Shown here piece by piece: positions 54,834 through 62,915 of a stretch of 64,000 nucleotides of DNA. The DNA lies in NCBI RefSeq assembly GCF_008973485.1, contig NZ_CP031223.1, positions 1,612,001-1,676,000 of the forward strand, written 5' to 3'. The DNA comes from Psychrobacillus glaciei (lineage in GTDB: Bacteria > Bacillota > Bacilli > Bacillales_A > Planococcaceae). How positions within the stretch are numbered: position 1 is the stretch's first letter; every line of letters begins with the position of its first letter. A program made the position numbers and the translations under genes. The notes beneath the pieces were generated by a model, which saw nothing but the letters and a program-made list of their open reading frames with translations, was not told the DNA's origin and did not search any database.

Positions 54834-54881
54834 AGGTTAATAGGTTAATAGGTTAATAGGTTAATAGGTTAATAGGTTAGT
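54834..54881 (+). repeat. 8-bp tandem repeat, six units
   Basis: AGGTTAAT repeated five times without change, then AGGTTAGT. It lies in the gap between two small genes. Such repeats can serve as iterons or arise by slippage. Confidence 0.9.
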
Positions 54882-54990
54882 AGTTTCCTCGTAGAGAGCA
54901 TTATAACGGGTACTCTTTAAATTTATCAGATTTAAATTAGTGACAATCATTTCCATTCACATTATGATTAGTGTGGAGGAGGTGGAAGTA

Positions 54991-55179
54991 ATGAAATCTC
55001 ATAAATTTAATGCTGAATCGGTAGCAATATTAAGTGAACTTTATAAAGAATTAAATGAAGCTGATGATATATTAGAAAATTATTCTGAAGAAAAAAATAT
55101 CGAGAATCTAAATGATGATTTAGATATAACGGATATAATTAAATATATGGAAGAGTTTCTTGCAATTCTAAAAAAATAA
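54991..55179 (+). CDS. Small acidic protein of unknown function
   Basis: 62 residues, acidic and helical (LYKELNEADDILENYSEEKN). GGAGGAGGTGG lies just before the ATG at 54991, a strong site; the frame upstream is not needed. A terminator follows. It directly precedes the peptide pair and could be an immunity or regulatory partner, but nothing in it proves this. Confidence 0.5.
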   Translation: MKSHKFNAESVAILSELYKELNEADDILENYSEEKNIENLNDDLDITDIIKYMEEFLAILKK

Positions 55180-55189
55180 CTATTACATA

Positions 55190-55226
55190 AAGGTCACATC
55201 TAATCAGGTGTGGCTTTTTATTATAT
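55190..55226 (+). terminator. Terminator
   Basis: GTCACATCT pairs with AGGTGTGGC (with G-T pairs), then TTTTT. Confidence 0.65.
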
Positions 55227-55342
55227 ATTTTAATTATAAAATTAATATTAAAAATATTTAAAAAATAAAAAAGGGTTTTAGCAAATAATGCAGAATATAA
55301 CAGTGTACGACAAAATATCTAATAAAAAGGAGAATGAATTTC

Positions 55343-55495
55343 ATGAAAAAGAAAAAATCAATGTTATCTATTTTAGGTGTTTTATTGCTATCTGTATCGT
55401 TTGCTAGCAGTGCAGGCGCTGTCCATGTTGAGGTTGGAGGAGATCCTCCAAAGCCACCAACATCATGTGTCAAAGCACCTTGTCCACTGCCATAA
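55343..55495 (+). CDS. Secreted peptide 1 ending in PCPLP
   Basis: 50 residues: signal peptide MKKKKSMLSILGVLLLSVSF with an A-x-A cut site in SAGA, leaving a mature peptide of about 24 residues rich in P and G with two cysteines, C42 and C47, and the tail APCPLP. AAAAAGGAG is upstream. It has a close sister at 55719 and the two share about 110 bases of upstream sequence, so they arose by tandem duplication. Could be a signalling pheromone, a bacteriocin-like peptide or an extracellular factor; I do not recognise the family. Confidence 0.7.
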   Translation: MKKKKSMLSILGVLLLSVSFASSAGAVHVEVGGDPPKPPTSCVKAPCPLP

Positions 55496-55718
55496 GTAAT
55501 TAGGAATAAGCATCGAATCTAACACAATCTATGCTTTTTCTTTGTCAAAAAACGAGTAGTGGAAAGTTAAGTCACATTATTATGATGTTGCTTTTTATTA
55601 TATATTGCTATTATAAAATTAATATTAAAAATATTTAAAAAATAAAAAGATATTTAGCGAATAATGCAAAATATAACAGTGTACGACAAAATATATAATA
55701 AAAAGGAGATTGGTATTT

Positions 55719-55892
55719 ATGAAAATGAAAAAATCAATGTTATCTATTTTAGGTGTTTTATTACTAAGTTTATCATTTGTTAGTAGTGCAGGTGCAGTTG
55801 ATCCAAACCCTGTATTAAAGGGTGACGGTGGCGGTTCGAGCAAAACACCACCAACAAAATGCGGCGCGATAACACCTTGCCCATTGCCATAA
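55719..55892 (+). CDS. Secreted peptide 2 ending in PCPLP
   Basis: 57 residues: signal peptide MKMKKSMLSILGVLLLSLSF..SAGA almost identical to peptide 1, then a diverged, P/G-rich mature part and the conserved end CGAITPCPLP. The signal sequence and the last residues are kept, while the middle differs in length and sequence. An upstream TTG at 55710 is also possible as start. A terminator follows and a group II intron is inserted directly behind it. Confidence 0.7.
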   Translation: MKMKKSMLSILGVLLLSLSFVSSAGAVDPNPVLKGDGGGSSKTPPTKCGAITPCPLP

Positions 55893-55965
55893 TTAAGACT
55901 AAACATCAATTCTATATAATTATAGAATTGATGTTTTTCTATTTCAAAAAAGGAATAGCATAAAG

Positions 55966-55998
55966 TTAAGGCGCTCACATTGTGGGTGCTTTTTATTG
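55966..55998 (+). terminator. Terminator of peptide 2 and insertion site of the intron
   Basis: GCGCTCAC pairs with GTGGGTGC, then TTTTTATT. The intron begins directly after this T run. Confidence 0.7.
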
Positions 55999-56493
55999 TG
56001 TGCCAGACATGGCAATTATCTAGGTGGTGAAAGTCCACTGGGGGTACACATCGACCAACCACTAAGGAAGCGTAAGGTACTTATCGTGAGGTAAGGGCTG
56101 AGGGAAGCGTGGAATAAAATCTTGGCTCGACGAACAGAAATCTGATACTAAGGCTCTTCAAATGGATAAGGCTCCAAAACAAGTCAAAGTCCAAAAGATG
56201 TCCGTAACTTTGTAGGGTATATCAGGCGAGTAAAAGAGGAAAGATGGCTGTCTTACCCTGGGAGGTATTGCGGATGTGCATAGGTGCAGTCGAAAAAGGT
56301 TAGTAACAAGAAGTCAGCAGAAGCCATAGTAATGAAGTAATTCATGAAGGGGTGAACAATTTATAGTGTTTCAACGCCACGAATGCGTAAGTGACGAACT
56401 CCGAATGTATTAATGGTAAAAGTATGAGCGTAACTCAGAGGATAACCAAAATGGAGATATCATTTACTACGTGAGAGGAAAGGAGAAACGAGT

Positions 56494-57816
56494 GTGAAAC
56501 TTTTAGAAAAGATTCTTAGTAATCAAAACATGAATGATGCCTACTTGCGGGTCTATAGAAATAAGGGGGCAAGTGATGTCGATGGAATAACGGTCGATGA
56601 ACTGAAAGAATATCTGAAAGAGAACAAGGATGAGCTACGTCAGCACATCAGAACAAGAAAATACCAACCACAAACTGCCTTACGAGTGGAAATCCCAAAA
56701 GAAAATGGCAAGATGCGCAAATTGGGAATACCAACAGTAGTGGATAGGGTCATTCAACAAGCTATTCATCAAGTACTCAGTCCGATATCTGAAAAGCAGT
56801 TCAGTGAATTCAGTTACGGTTTTAGACCGAAAAGAAGTTGTAAGGTGGCAATAATAAAAAGCTTGGAATTTCTGAATGATGGACACGATTGGGTTGTAGA
56901 TATCGACCTTGAAAGGTTTTTCGATACAGTCCACCACGATAAACTCATGCGAATCATTTCTAATACAATAGATGACGGAGATGTCATTTCTTTAATGAGA
57001 AAATATCTTATCAGTGGGGTTATGATAAACGGGAATTATGAGGAAACGCCAATTGGAACTCCGCAAGGAGGAAACCTCAGTCCGCTTTTGAGTAATATTA
57101 TGTTAAACGAACTGGATAAGGAACTAGAAAGTAGAGGACTCCAATTCGTGCGATACGAGGCCACTGAAAAAGTCCAATTTTCCCTAAAATGAAAATTTCA
57201 TAAAAACTCATTCCCAAAAAAGTGCTATTTTTAGCTACTAAAGTAGTAGTAAGAATATTCCGGATTTTCAAATTCAAATATTTAGTCACTTTTTCAGTGT
57301 CCTCTGAGATACGTTGATGACGCCTTAATCTTTGTGAAGAGTGAGAAAGCGGCAAATAGAGTGATGAAATGAATCGTGAGATTTATAGAAAAGAAATTAG
57401 GGCTGATAGTCAATGTAGAAAAGAGTAAAATCTCCCGTCCAAAAGACTTGAAATTCTTGGGATTTGGATACTATTACGATTTTAAGATTAAGAAATATCA
57501 GGTTAAACCTCATTCGCTATCCATACAAAAAATTCAAAGGAAGCTTCGGATATTAACAAAGCGAAATTGGAGTGTCCGGTTGGACTACCGAATTTTAAAA
57601 CTAAAACAAGTCATACTAGGGTGGGTTAATTACTTTAGAATTTCGAATTTGAAAAAAGCGATGACGGAGATAGATAAAAAGCTTCGCTCCAGAATCAGAG
57701 TGATCATCTGGAAGCAATGGAAGGTAGCGAAGAAACAAATCAAATCGCTCGTTCAAATAGGAGTTCCAAAGGAAGGAGCGAAAGGACTCACTTACTGTCG
57801 AAAAGGCTACCGGTAA
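56494..57816 (+). pseudogene. ltrA: Group II intron reverse transcriptase/maturase, interrupted
   Basis: GTG start with GAAAGGAG. Reverse transcriptase motifs GASDVDGITVDEL, LGIPTVVDRVIQQAI, FSYGFRPKRSC, VVDIDLERFFDTV and GTPQGGNLSPLLSN are present. At the catalytic box a 150-bp element splits FVRY from RYVDDALIFVKSEKAA; beyond it the frame meets TGA at 57369-57371, then goes on as the maturase domain (RFIEKKLGLIVNVEKSK, LKFLGFGYY) to 57816. Without these two lesions it would be about 390 residues. Active box would read YVDD rather than the usual YADD. Confidence 0.85.
57157..57304. mobile_element. MITE-like inverted-repeat element in the reverse transcriptase gene
   Basis: GAGGCCACTGAAAAAGT at the left end is mirrored by ACTTTTTCAGTGTCCTC at the right end (one mismatch). 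The 148-bp body encodes nothing. GATAC occurs on both sides and may be the target duplication. The end sequence (CACTGAAAAAGT) resembles the ends of IS1182-type elements as I remember them. Confidence 0.8.
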
Positions 57817-58050
57817 ATCGGACTATCAAAAGTTGTTCAAAGAGCAATCTCAACCGAAAGACTAAAGCAGAGAGGACTTCTCTCTGCTTTAGAACATTAT
57901 CTAAAAGTACACACTGTAAAATAAATTGAACCGCCGTATACGGAACCGTACGTACGGTGGTGTGAGAGGGGCGAAAATAGTTAAATGATTTTCCCTCTAC
58001 TCCACTGCAAAAAAAACAAACGAACGTTCTTATAATTGTATTGAAAAAGG

Positions 58051-58413
58051 ATGTTCGATATGCCTTCAATTACTGTGGAAGATTACCACCACTTCGAAAA
58101 TAACATATATCTACCAATGTTAATCAAGATATTGGAAAAGGACGTCGAATTAATAAATAGATTAACTTTTAAGTTACATAGACCTTATCTAAAAGTTGTA
58201 GATAATGCACTAGAATTAATACGCAAGGATCTAAAGCAAAGTGATATTTATTTAATTCGTTTTCACATGCGACTTATTAAGGATAAGCTAGAGAATGGTA
58301 ATATTGAGTACACATACATTTCAAGCGGATATGAAGAACGGCATGCATTAATAAGTACTCAACTAAAAGGCAAAACTGAAGAATTAATGACTGCGTATCT
58401 TTATAAAAAATAA
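58051..58413 (+). CDS. Protein of unknown function
   Basis: 120 residues, mostly helical, soluble (YLPMLIKILEKDVELINRLT..., YLIRFHMRLIKDKLENGN). AAAAAGG is near the ATG; a second ATG lies three codons later. It looks like a phage- or element-type accessory protein, but I cannot place it in a family. It may form a unit with the small gene after it. Confidence 0.5.
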   Translation: MFDMPSITVEDYHHFENNIYLPMLIKILEKDVELINRLTFKLHRPYLKVVDNALELIRKDLKQSDIYLIRFHMRLIKDKLENGNIEYTYISSGYEERHALISTQLKGKTEELMTAYLYKK

Positions 58414-58467
58414 TATAGAATGACTTTTCAAATTCACCTCGAGTAGTATCAAAAAGGGGTGAATTAA

Positions 58468-58638
58468 ATGGATAAATTTGTGGCTAAACTAGAGTTTATA
58501 GATGGTAAAATTAAAGAAATTAAAACGGATATTAGACCTAAGAAAATAAACTATGGCGTATTAAAAGTTGGCAAGCAGCTCTTTAATTTAGTCAACGTAG
58601 AAAGATATTTTGTAAATGGAAAATTAAACTTCGAATAA
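58468..58638 (+). CDS. Small protein of unknown function
   Basis: 56 residues, basic, probably beta-rich (FVAKLEFIDGKIKEIKTD...YGVLKVGKQLFNLVNVERYF). A strong AAAAAGGGGTG ribosome site precedes the ATG. It follows the 120-residue gene by 55 bases. Confidence 0.55.
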   Translation: MDKFVAKLEFIDGKIKEIKTDIRPKKINYGVLKVGKQLFNLVNVERYFVNGKLNFE

Positions 58639-58639
58639 A

Positions 58640-58680
58640 ATAAACCACCAACCAATTATTTTGCGGAAGATGGTTTTTAA
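58640..58680. terminator. Terminator-like hairpin
   Basis: AAACCACC and GATGGTTT can pair (one G-T pair) around a long loop, with T on the right and A/T on the left. It lies between two convergent genes. Confidence 0.4.
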
Positions 58681-58681
58681 T

Positions 58682-59032
58682 TTATTCTTTAATAATAATC
58701 TCAGCAATGTTCTTCTTTTTTGCGCCTGTAGCAAATTGACCTGTTTCACTAAATGCAATTATAGCGTTAGCATATGATACATCATTTTCCATATCAAAAA
58801 AAGAATATCGAATCCCATTTACTTTTTTTAAATCGTATTGTGATGAGATGTCTATGATAATGCTGTTTAGCATGCTTTCAGTATATTTTTCAGCAGTTAC
58901 CACTTCAATATTTAGTGTGTTTTGGTTTGACTCAGCTTTTTTTGTAACCACGTAAATATCTTTCACATTAACGCTTTCAGAACATGCGCTAAGCGCTAAT
59001 AGTAAAATAAATAGATAAAATATTTTTTTCAA
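58682..59032 (-). CDS. Small lipoprotein of unknown function
   Basis: 116 residues with a lipoprotein signal (MKKIFYLFILLLALSAC; lipobox LSAC, cysteine 17). The mature part has no motif I know. It could be an exclusion or surface protein of the mobile element. AGGGAG lies just upstream on its strand. Confidence 0.6.
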   Translation of the reverse strand: MKKIFYLFILLLALSACSESVNVKDIYVVTKKAESNQNTLNIEVVTAEKYTESMLNSIIIDISSQYDLKKVNGIRYSFFDMENDVSYANAIIAFSETGQFATGAKKKNIAEIIIKE

Positions 59033-59336
59033 AATAAAAACTCCCTAGATATATTTACCATAATAGTAATATAGGCTTGGGTAGTTGTATAGTTAAATTA
59101 TTTTGATTCTAATTAATTTTACCTATTCCTGTCAAACGCCGCCATTTATACAACAGCCCCAAACTAGCCCCAGAGCCTTGCTTTTTAAAGCGTTATCTTG
59201 CATTATATAAAAACTCAAAATTAAGTCAAATCGATTGATGTGTATAGGTTTTCGACTAAAATGAAGGTTACATTACATTTGAGCGCTACTATGTTGTATA
59301 ATACAAAATAGACGAAGTTGGAAGGATGAATAAGTA
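59033..59336. other. Right border of the island and leader of der
   Basis: No gene. At 59150-59180 the minus strand can be read as SGASLGLLYKW, similar to the SGAKSGAILP end of the integrase at 52623; it may be an attachment site or the stub of another integrase. TATAAT at 59297-59302 probably belongs to the der promoter, but the -35 is poor. Confidence 0.45.
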
Positions 59337-60647
59337 ATGACAAAACCAGTAGTAGCAATCGTTGGTAGGCCAAATGTGGGCAAATCAACAATTTTTAATC
59401 GTATCGTAGGAGAACGTGTATCCATAGTTGAAGATATTCCTGGAATAACCCGTGATCGTATATATAGTTCAGCAGATTGGTTGACACACGAATTTAATAT
59501 AATCGATACAGGTGGTATTGAGTTAAGTGATGAGCCTTTTTTAGAGCAAATTAAGCAACAAGCTGAAATAGCTATGGACGAAGCTGATGTCATCATATTT
59601 TTGACAAATGGCCGTGAAGGAATTACGAGTGCAGACGAATACGTAGCAAAAATTTTATACAAAACGAAAAAACCTATTGTATTAGCGGTAAATAAAATCG
59701 ATAATCCTGATATGAAGGAAATGATTTACGATTTCTATTCGCTTGGAATGGGAGAGCCATTTCCAATCTCGGGTTCACATGGGTTAGGACTTGGTGATTT
59801 ATTGGATGAAGTTGCTAAAAATTTCCCAGAGCCAAATGATGAAGATTATGGAGAAGAAGTGATTAAGTTTTCTTTAATCGGAAGACCCAATGTAGGGAAA
59901 TCATCTCTGATTAACACATTCTTAGGACATGATCGAGTAATTGTAAGTGAAATTGCTGGTACTACAAGAGATGCTATTGACACGGAATATTCTTTTGATG
60001 GACAAGAATATGTAATGATTGATACAGCGGGAATGCGTAAAAAAGGAAAAGTTTACGAAACAACGGAGAAATACAGTGTTCTTCGTGCTTTAAAGGCGAT
60101 CGAACGTTCCGACGTTGTTTTAGTTGTATTAAATGCAGAAGAGGGTATCCAAGAGCAAGATAAGAAAATTGCAGGTTATGCACATGAAGCTGGTAAAGCT
60201 GTTATTATTGTGATGAATAAATGGGATGCAATTGAAAAAGATGATAAAACGATGAATGAAATGACAAAATCCATTCGTAAGCATTTTCAGTTTTTGGATT
60301 ACGCACCAATAGTTTTTGTTTCGGCGAAAACGAAACAACGAGTTCATTCTATTCTACCAGTTATTAACAGAGTGAGTGAGAATCATGCACTTCGCGTTCA
60401 ATCTTCTGTATTGAATGAAGTAATTGAGGATTCTGTTGCACGTAACCCGGCTCCAACAGATAAAGGGAAAAAATTGCGTATTTATTATGCAACTCAAGTT
60501 GCCATTAAACCGCCAACATTTGTTGTGTTTGTCAATGAACCTGAAATGATGCATTTCTCCTACGAACGATTTTTAGAAAACCGAATTCGTGAATCATTTG
60601 ATTTTGAGGGGACTCCAATCCGAATCATAACTCGTGCAAGAACTTAA
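59337..60647 (+). CDS. der: Ribosome-assembly GTPase Der (EngA)
   Basis: 436 residues with two GTPase domains in tandem (GRPNVGKST at about 9-17 and GRPNVGKSS at about 181-189) and a C-terminal KH-like domain. Each G domain has DTGG/DTAG and NKID/NKWD. It is needed for 50S subunit assembly. GGAAGGA ribosome site. It heads the der-gpsA block. Confidence 0.97.
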   Translation: MTKPVVAIVGRPNVGKSTIFNRIVGERVSIVEDIPGITRDRIYSSADWLTHEFNIIDTGGIELSDEPFLEQIKQQAEIAMDEADVIIFLTNGREGITSADEYVAKILYKTKKPIVLAVNKIDNPDMKEMIYDFYSLGMGEPFPISGSHGLGLGDLLDEVAKNFPEPNDEDYGEEVIKFSLIGRPNVGKSSLINTFLGHDRVIVSEIAGTTRDAIDTEYSFDGQEYVMIDTAGMRKKGKVYETTEKYSVLRALKAIERSDVVLVVLNAEEGIQEQDKKIAGYAHEAGKAVIIVMNKWDAIEKDDKTMNEMTKSIRKHFQFLDYAPIVFVSAKTKQRVHSILPVINRVSENHALRVQSSVLNEVIEDSVARNPAPTDKGKKLRIYYATQVAIKPPTFVVFVNEPEMMHFSYERFLENRIRESFDFEGTPIRIITRART

Positions 60648-60674
60648 TTATGTAGTTTTAAGGGGCGTATTTAT

Positions 60675-61694
60675 ATGGAGAAAATAACTGTGCTTGGAGC
60701 GGGTAGCTGGGGTACGGCTCTTGCCATGGTTCTAGCTAATAACAATCATGATTGCCTTCTATGGTCACATCGAGAGGACCAAGCAATTGAAATTGATATC
60801 GACCATACAAACAAACGGTATTTACCAAATATAGTATTACCAAGTAATTTAAATGCTACAAGTGACTTTGAAAGAGCTATTGATCATGCCACTACCATTA
60901 TTCTAGCCGTTCCTACGAAAGCAATTAGAGAAGTTTGCCAGCAGATGAGAGTGCATCTGAAAGAAAAAAAATTATTTGTACATGTTTCTAAAGGAATCGA
61001 ACCAAATTCATTAAAGCGAATTTCGGAAATGATTGAAGAAGAATTACCCTCTAATTTGGTTGAAGCAATTGTAGTCTTATCTGGACCAAGCCATGCGGAA
61101 GAGGTTGTATTACATCACCCAACAACCATTACTGCTGCTTGTGAGAAACTAGAGGCCGCTAAAAAAGTACAAGATTTATTTATGAATAATTCTTTTCGGG
61201 TTTATACGAATGATGATGTTATTGGAGTAGAAATAGGAGCAGCACTGAAAAACGTGATTGGACTTGCGGCAGGTATCGTAGATGGATTAGGTTACGGTGA
61301 TAATGCAAAAGCTGCACTTATTACGAGAGGTTTAGCTGAAATTTCGAGACTAGGTATTAGTTTAGGTGCTAAAGCCTATACTTTTTCAGGTTTAACAGGT
61401 ATGGGGGATTTAATAGCGACCTGTACAAGCGTTCACTCACGAAACTGGAAAGCTGGGAATTTGCTTGGAAAAGGTGCTACTCTGGAAAACGTCCTAGACG
61501 AGGTGGGAATGGTAGTAGAAGGAGTACGTACAACGCAAGCTGCCTACCAACTCGCTCAAAAACAGCAAGTGAGTATGCCGATAACTGAAGCGCTTTATTC
61601 TGTTTTGTTCGAACATGTTAATCCTAAAGAAGCTGTAGACATCCTTATGATTCGTACGAAAAAACATGAGTTAGAGGATTATAAAACATTTTAA
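60675..61694 (+). CDS. gpsA: Glycerol-3-phosphate dehydrogenase [NAD(P)+]
   Basis: 339 residues. NAD(P) site GAGSWGTALA at 7-16, catalytic lysine region VSKGIEPNSL and GAALKNVIGLAAGI. It makes sn-glycerol 3-phosphate for phospholipids. Located 27 bases after der, as in B. subtilis. Confidence 0.96.
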   Translation: MEKITVLGAGSWGTALAMVLANNNHDCLLWSHREDQAIEIDIDHTNKRYLPNIVLPSNLNATSDFERAIDHATTIILAVPTKAIREVCQQMRVHLKEKKLFVHVSKGIEPNSLKRISEMIEEELPSNLVEAIVVLSGPSHAEEVVLHHPTTITAACEKLEAAKKVQDLFMNNSFRVYTNDDVIGVEIGAALKNVIGLAAGIVDGLGYGDNAKAALITRGLAEISRLGISLGAKAYTFSGLTGMGDLIATCTSVHSRNWKAGNLLGKGATLENVLDEVGMVVEGVRTTQAAYQLAQKQQVSMPITEALYSVLFEHVNPKEAVDILMIRTKKHELEDYKTF

Positions 61695-61837
61695 ACGATC
61701 AACTTGATGTTAAACGCTTGCATTCATAGATAAGTATTAGTCCTTTACAAAGGGAACTTACTGTCCGCAATTTGCTAAGCGTTTTCCATTAATCTGAAAA
61801 CTCCTTCCAAAATATATAGTTATATCCACATTAAAAT

Positions 61838-61866
61838 GGGTTGTACAAATTGCAACTCTTTTTTTA
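61838..61866 (+). terminator. Terminator of gpsA
   Basis: GGGTTGT pairs with GCAACTC (one G-T pair), then eight T. Confidence 0.75.
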
Positions 61867-61906
61867 TGTGTGATACTTCTAAGTCTTAGAAAGTGGGGGA
61901 TAGCCC

Positions 61907-62113
61907 ATGTTATTAATATCATCTATGGAAAAAATGTGGATCTCATTTGGTTCTATGGGAAGTTTATTTTTAGCTATGTTGTTTATGTTCTTTGTTAAAA
62001 CGAAGTTTAATAATAGATTCTTAAAAGCTATATTTGGTTTGATTGCGTACATATTGTTGTTTATAGGTTTTATCACGATGATATATATTATCTTTAATCC
62101 AACAAAAGCTTAG
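61907..62113 (+). CDS. yphE: DUF2768 membrane protein (YphE-like)
   Basis: 68 residues with two membrane helices (about 14-31 and 42-62). Size, layout and position between gpsA and yphF match YphE. The function is unknown; it may be sporulation-linked because of the neighbours. Confidence 0.8.
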   Translation: MLLISSMEKMWISFGSMGSLFLAMLFMFFVKTKFNNRFLKAIFGLIAYILLFIGFITMIYIIFNPTKA

Positions 62114-62126
62114 TAAGGAGATTAGG

Positions 62127-62837
62127 ATGAAAAACATAAAACTTTTAGCTACTATTCTTTTAGGAATACTAGTTTTAACGGGATGTGGCTATAAAAGTGG
62201 ACAACAGCCGGAAAACTTGTTGCCATATGAAGATCAGTTAATGGTCGTTCAAAATGCTGTCAATAGCTTTAGAGAAGACTCGGGTGGTTTATTACCGATT
62301 AAAACTCGAGATATGGGAACAGACCAATATATTAAATATCCCATTGATTTTACAAAAATTGTTCCAAGATATATAGGTAAATCACCAGCTAACTCATATG
62401 AAGCAGGTGGCATTTATCAATATGTACTTATGGATGTAGAAGAGAATCCAACAGTTAAGTTGGTAGATTTACGTATTGCCGAGACCCTACGTGATATTAA
62501 CTATCGTAAAGGCATTAATGGTTATGGCCCTATCGCAGAAATCATTGGGGAAGGCGTGTATAAGCTCGATTATAAAAAGATGGGATACAAAAGTGAGTTG
62601 TCGGTTCAAAGCCCATATTCGGATACACAGTTGCCTTTAGTAGCAACAGGTGACGGGAAAATGTTTGTGGATTACTCTATTGAACTAAATCGAATGCTTC
62701 AGGACAATAAAACAAAGGTAAAACCTGGAGAGGATATTCGTCACCTACTCACGGATAACTTTGCTATTGTTCCTGCCTACTCACTTCCATATACAGTAAA
62801 TGAACAGAATGAACCAATTTTTATGTTGGCAAAATAA
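62127..62837 (+). CDS. yphF: YphF-like lipoprotein (DUF3939)
   Basis: 236 residues, lipoprotein signal with lipobox LTGC (C20). The order yphE-yphF-spoIVA matches B. subtilis, where yphF is expressed in sporulation. The mature domain has no catalytic motif. TAAGGAG ribosome site, followed by a strong terminator. Confidence 0.82.
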   Translation: MKNIKLLATILLGILVLTGCGYKSGQQPENLLPYEDQLMVVQNAVNSFREDSGGLLPIKTRDMGTDQYIKYPIDFTKIVPRYIGKSPANSYEAGGIYQYVLMDVEENPTVKLVDLRIAETLRDINYRKGINGYGPIAEIIGEGVYKLDYKKMGYKSELSVQSPYSDTQLPLVATGDGKMFVDYSIELNRMLQDNKTKVKPGEDIRHLLTDNFAIVPAYSLPYTVNEQNEPIFMLAK

Positions 62838-62842
62838 ACGAT

Positions 62843-62880
62843 TGAACGTTTCATGCTTTATGCATGAAACGTTTTTTTTG
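62843..62880 (+). terminator. Terminator of yphF
   Basis: AACGTTTCATGC pairs perfectly with GCATGAAACGTT, then eight T. Confidence 0.95.
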
Positions 62881-62915
62881 TGCATATATTAAACTGCGAA
62901 GAAAGGAGAGTATCC

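Larger units (their letters stand above)
55998..58002 (+). mobile_element. Group II intron
   Basis: The 5' end GTGTGCCAG fits the GUGYG rule. The 5' ribozyme domain runs to about 56490 (GACGAACAGAAATCTGATAC is a familiar segment). The intron-encoded protein lies in domain IV. The 3' end has a domain V/VI-like region (GAACCGTACGTACGGTGGTG at about 57941, then the stem GGGGCGAAAAT/ATTTTCCC) ending CTCTAC. It sits right behind a terminator, which is the habit of class C introns. The ribozyme ends look intact, the protein is broken, so it could only move with help from another intron. Confidence 0.85.
52557..59190. mobile_element. Decayed mobile island between ypfD and der
   Basis: In B. subtilis this interval holds ordinary genes. 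Here it contains two broken tyrosine recombinases, small proteins without known relatives, a tandem peptide pair and a group II intron. A pattern AGCCCC-n-AGCCCC occurs near both ends (52634 and 59154), and GTTGTATA(TA)AT is present at 52562 and 59292. I cannot define exact ends; integration could have been in one or several steps. Confidence 0.65.

Noticed and set aside
54834-54881. CRISPR array
   Set aside because: The 8-bp units are directly adjacent without spacers.
57717-57929. 70-codon frame at the end of the intron protein
   Set aside because: It overlaps the maturase end and the domain V region in another frame.
61713-61788. AAACGCTT / AAGCGTTT inverted repeat after gpsA as a small RNA
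   Set aside because: Only eight base pairs with a loop of about 60 bases and no promoter; not enough to call.
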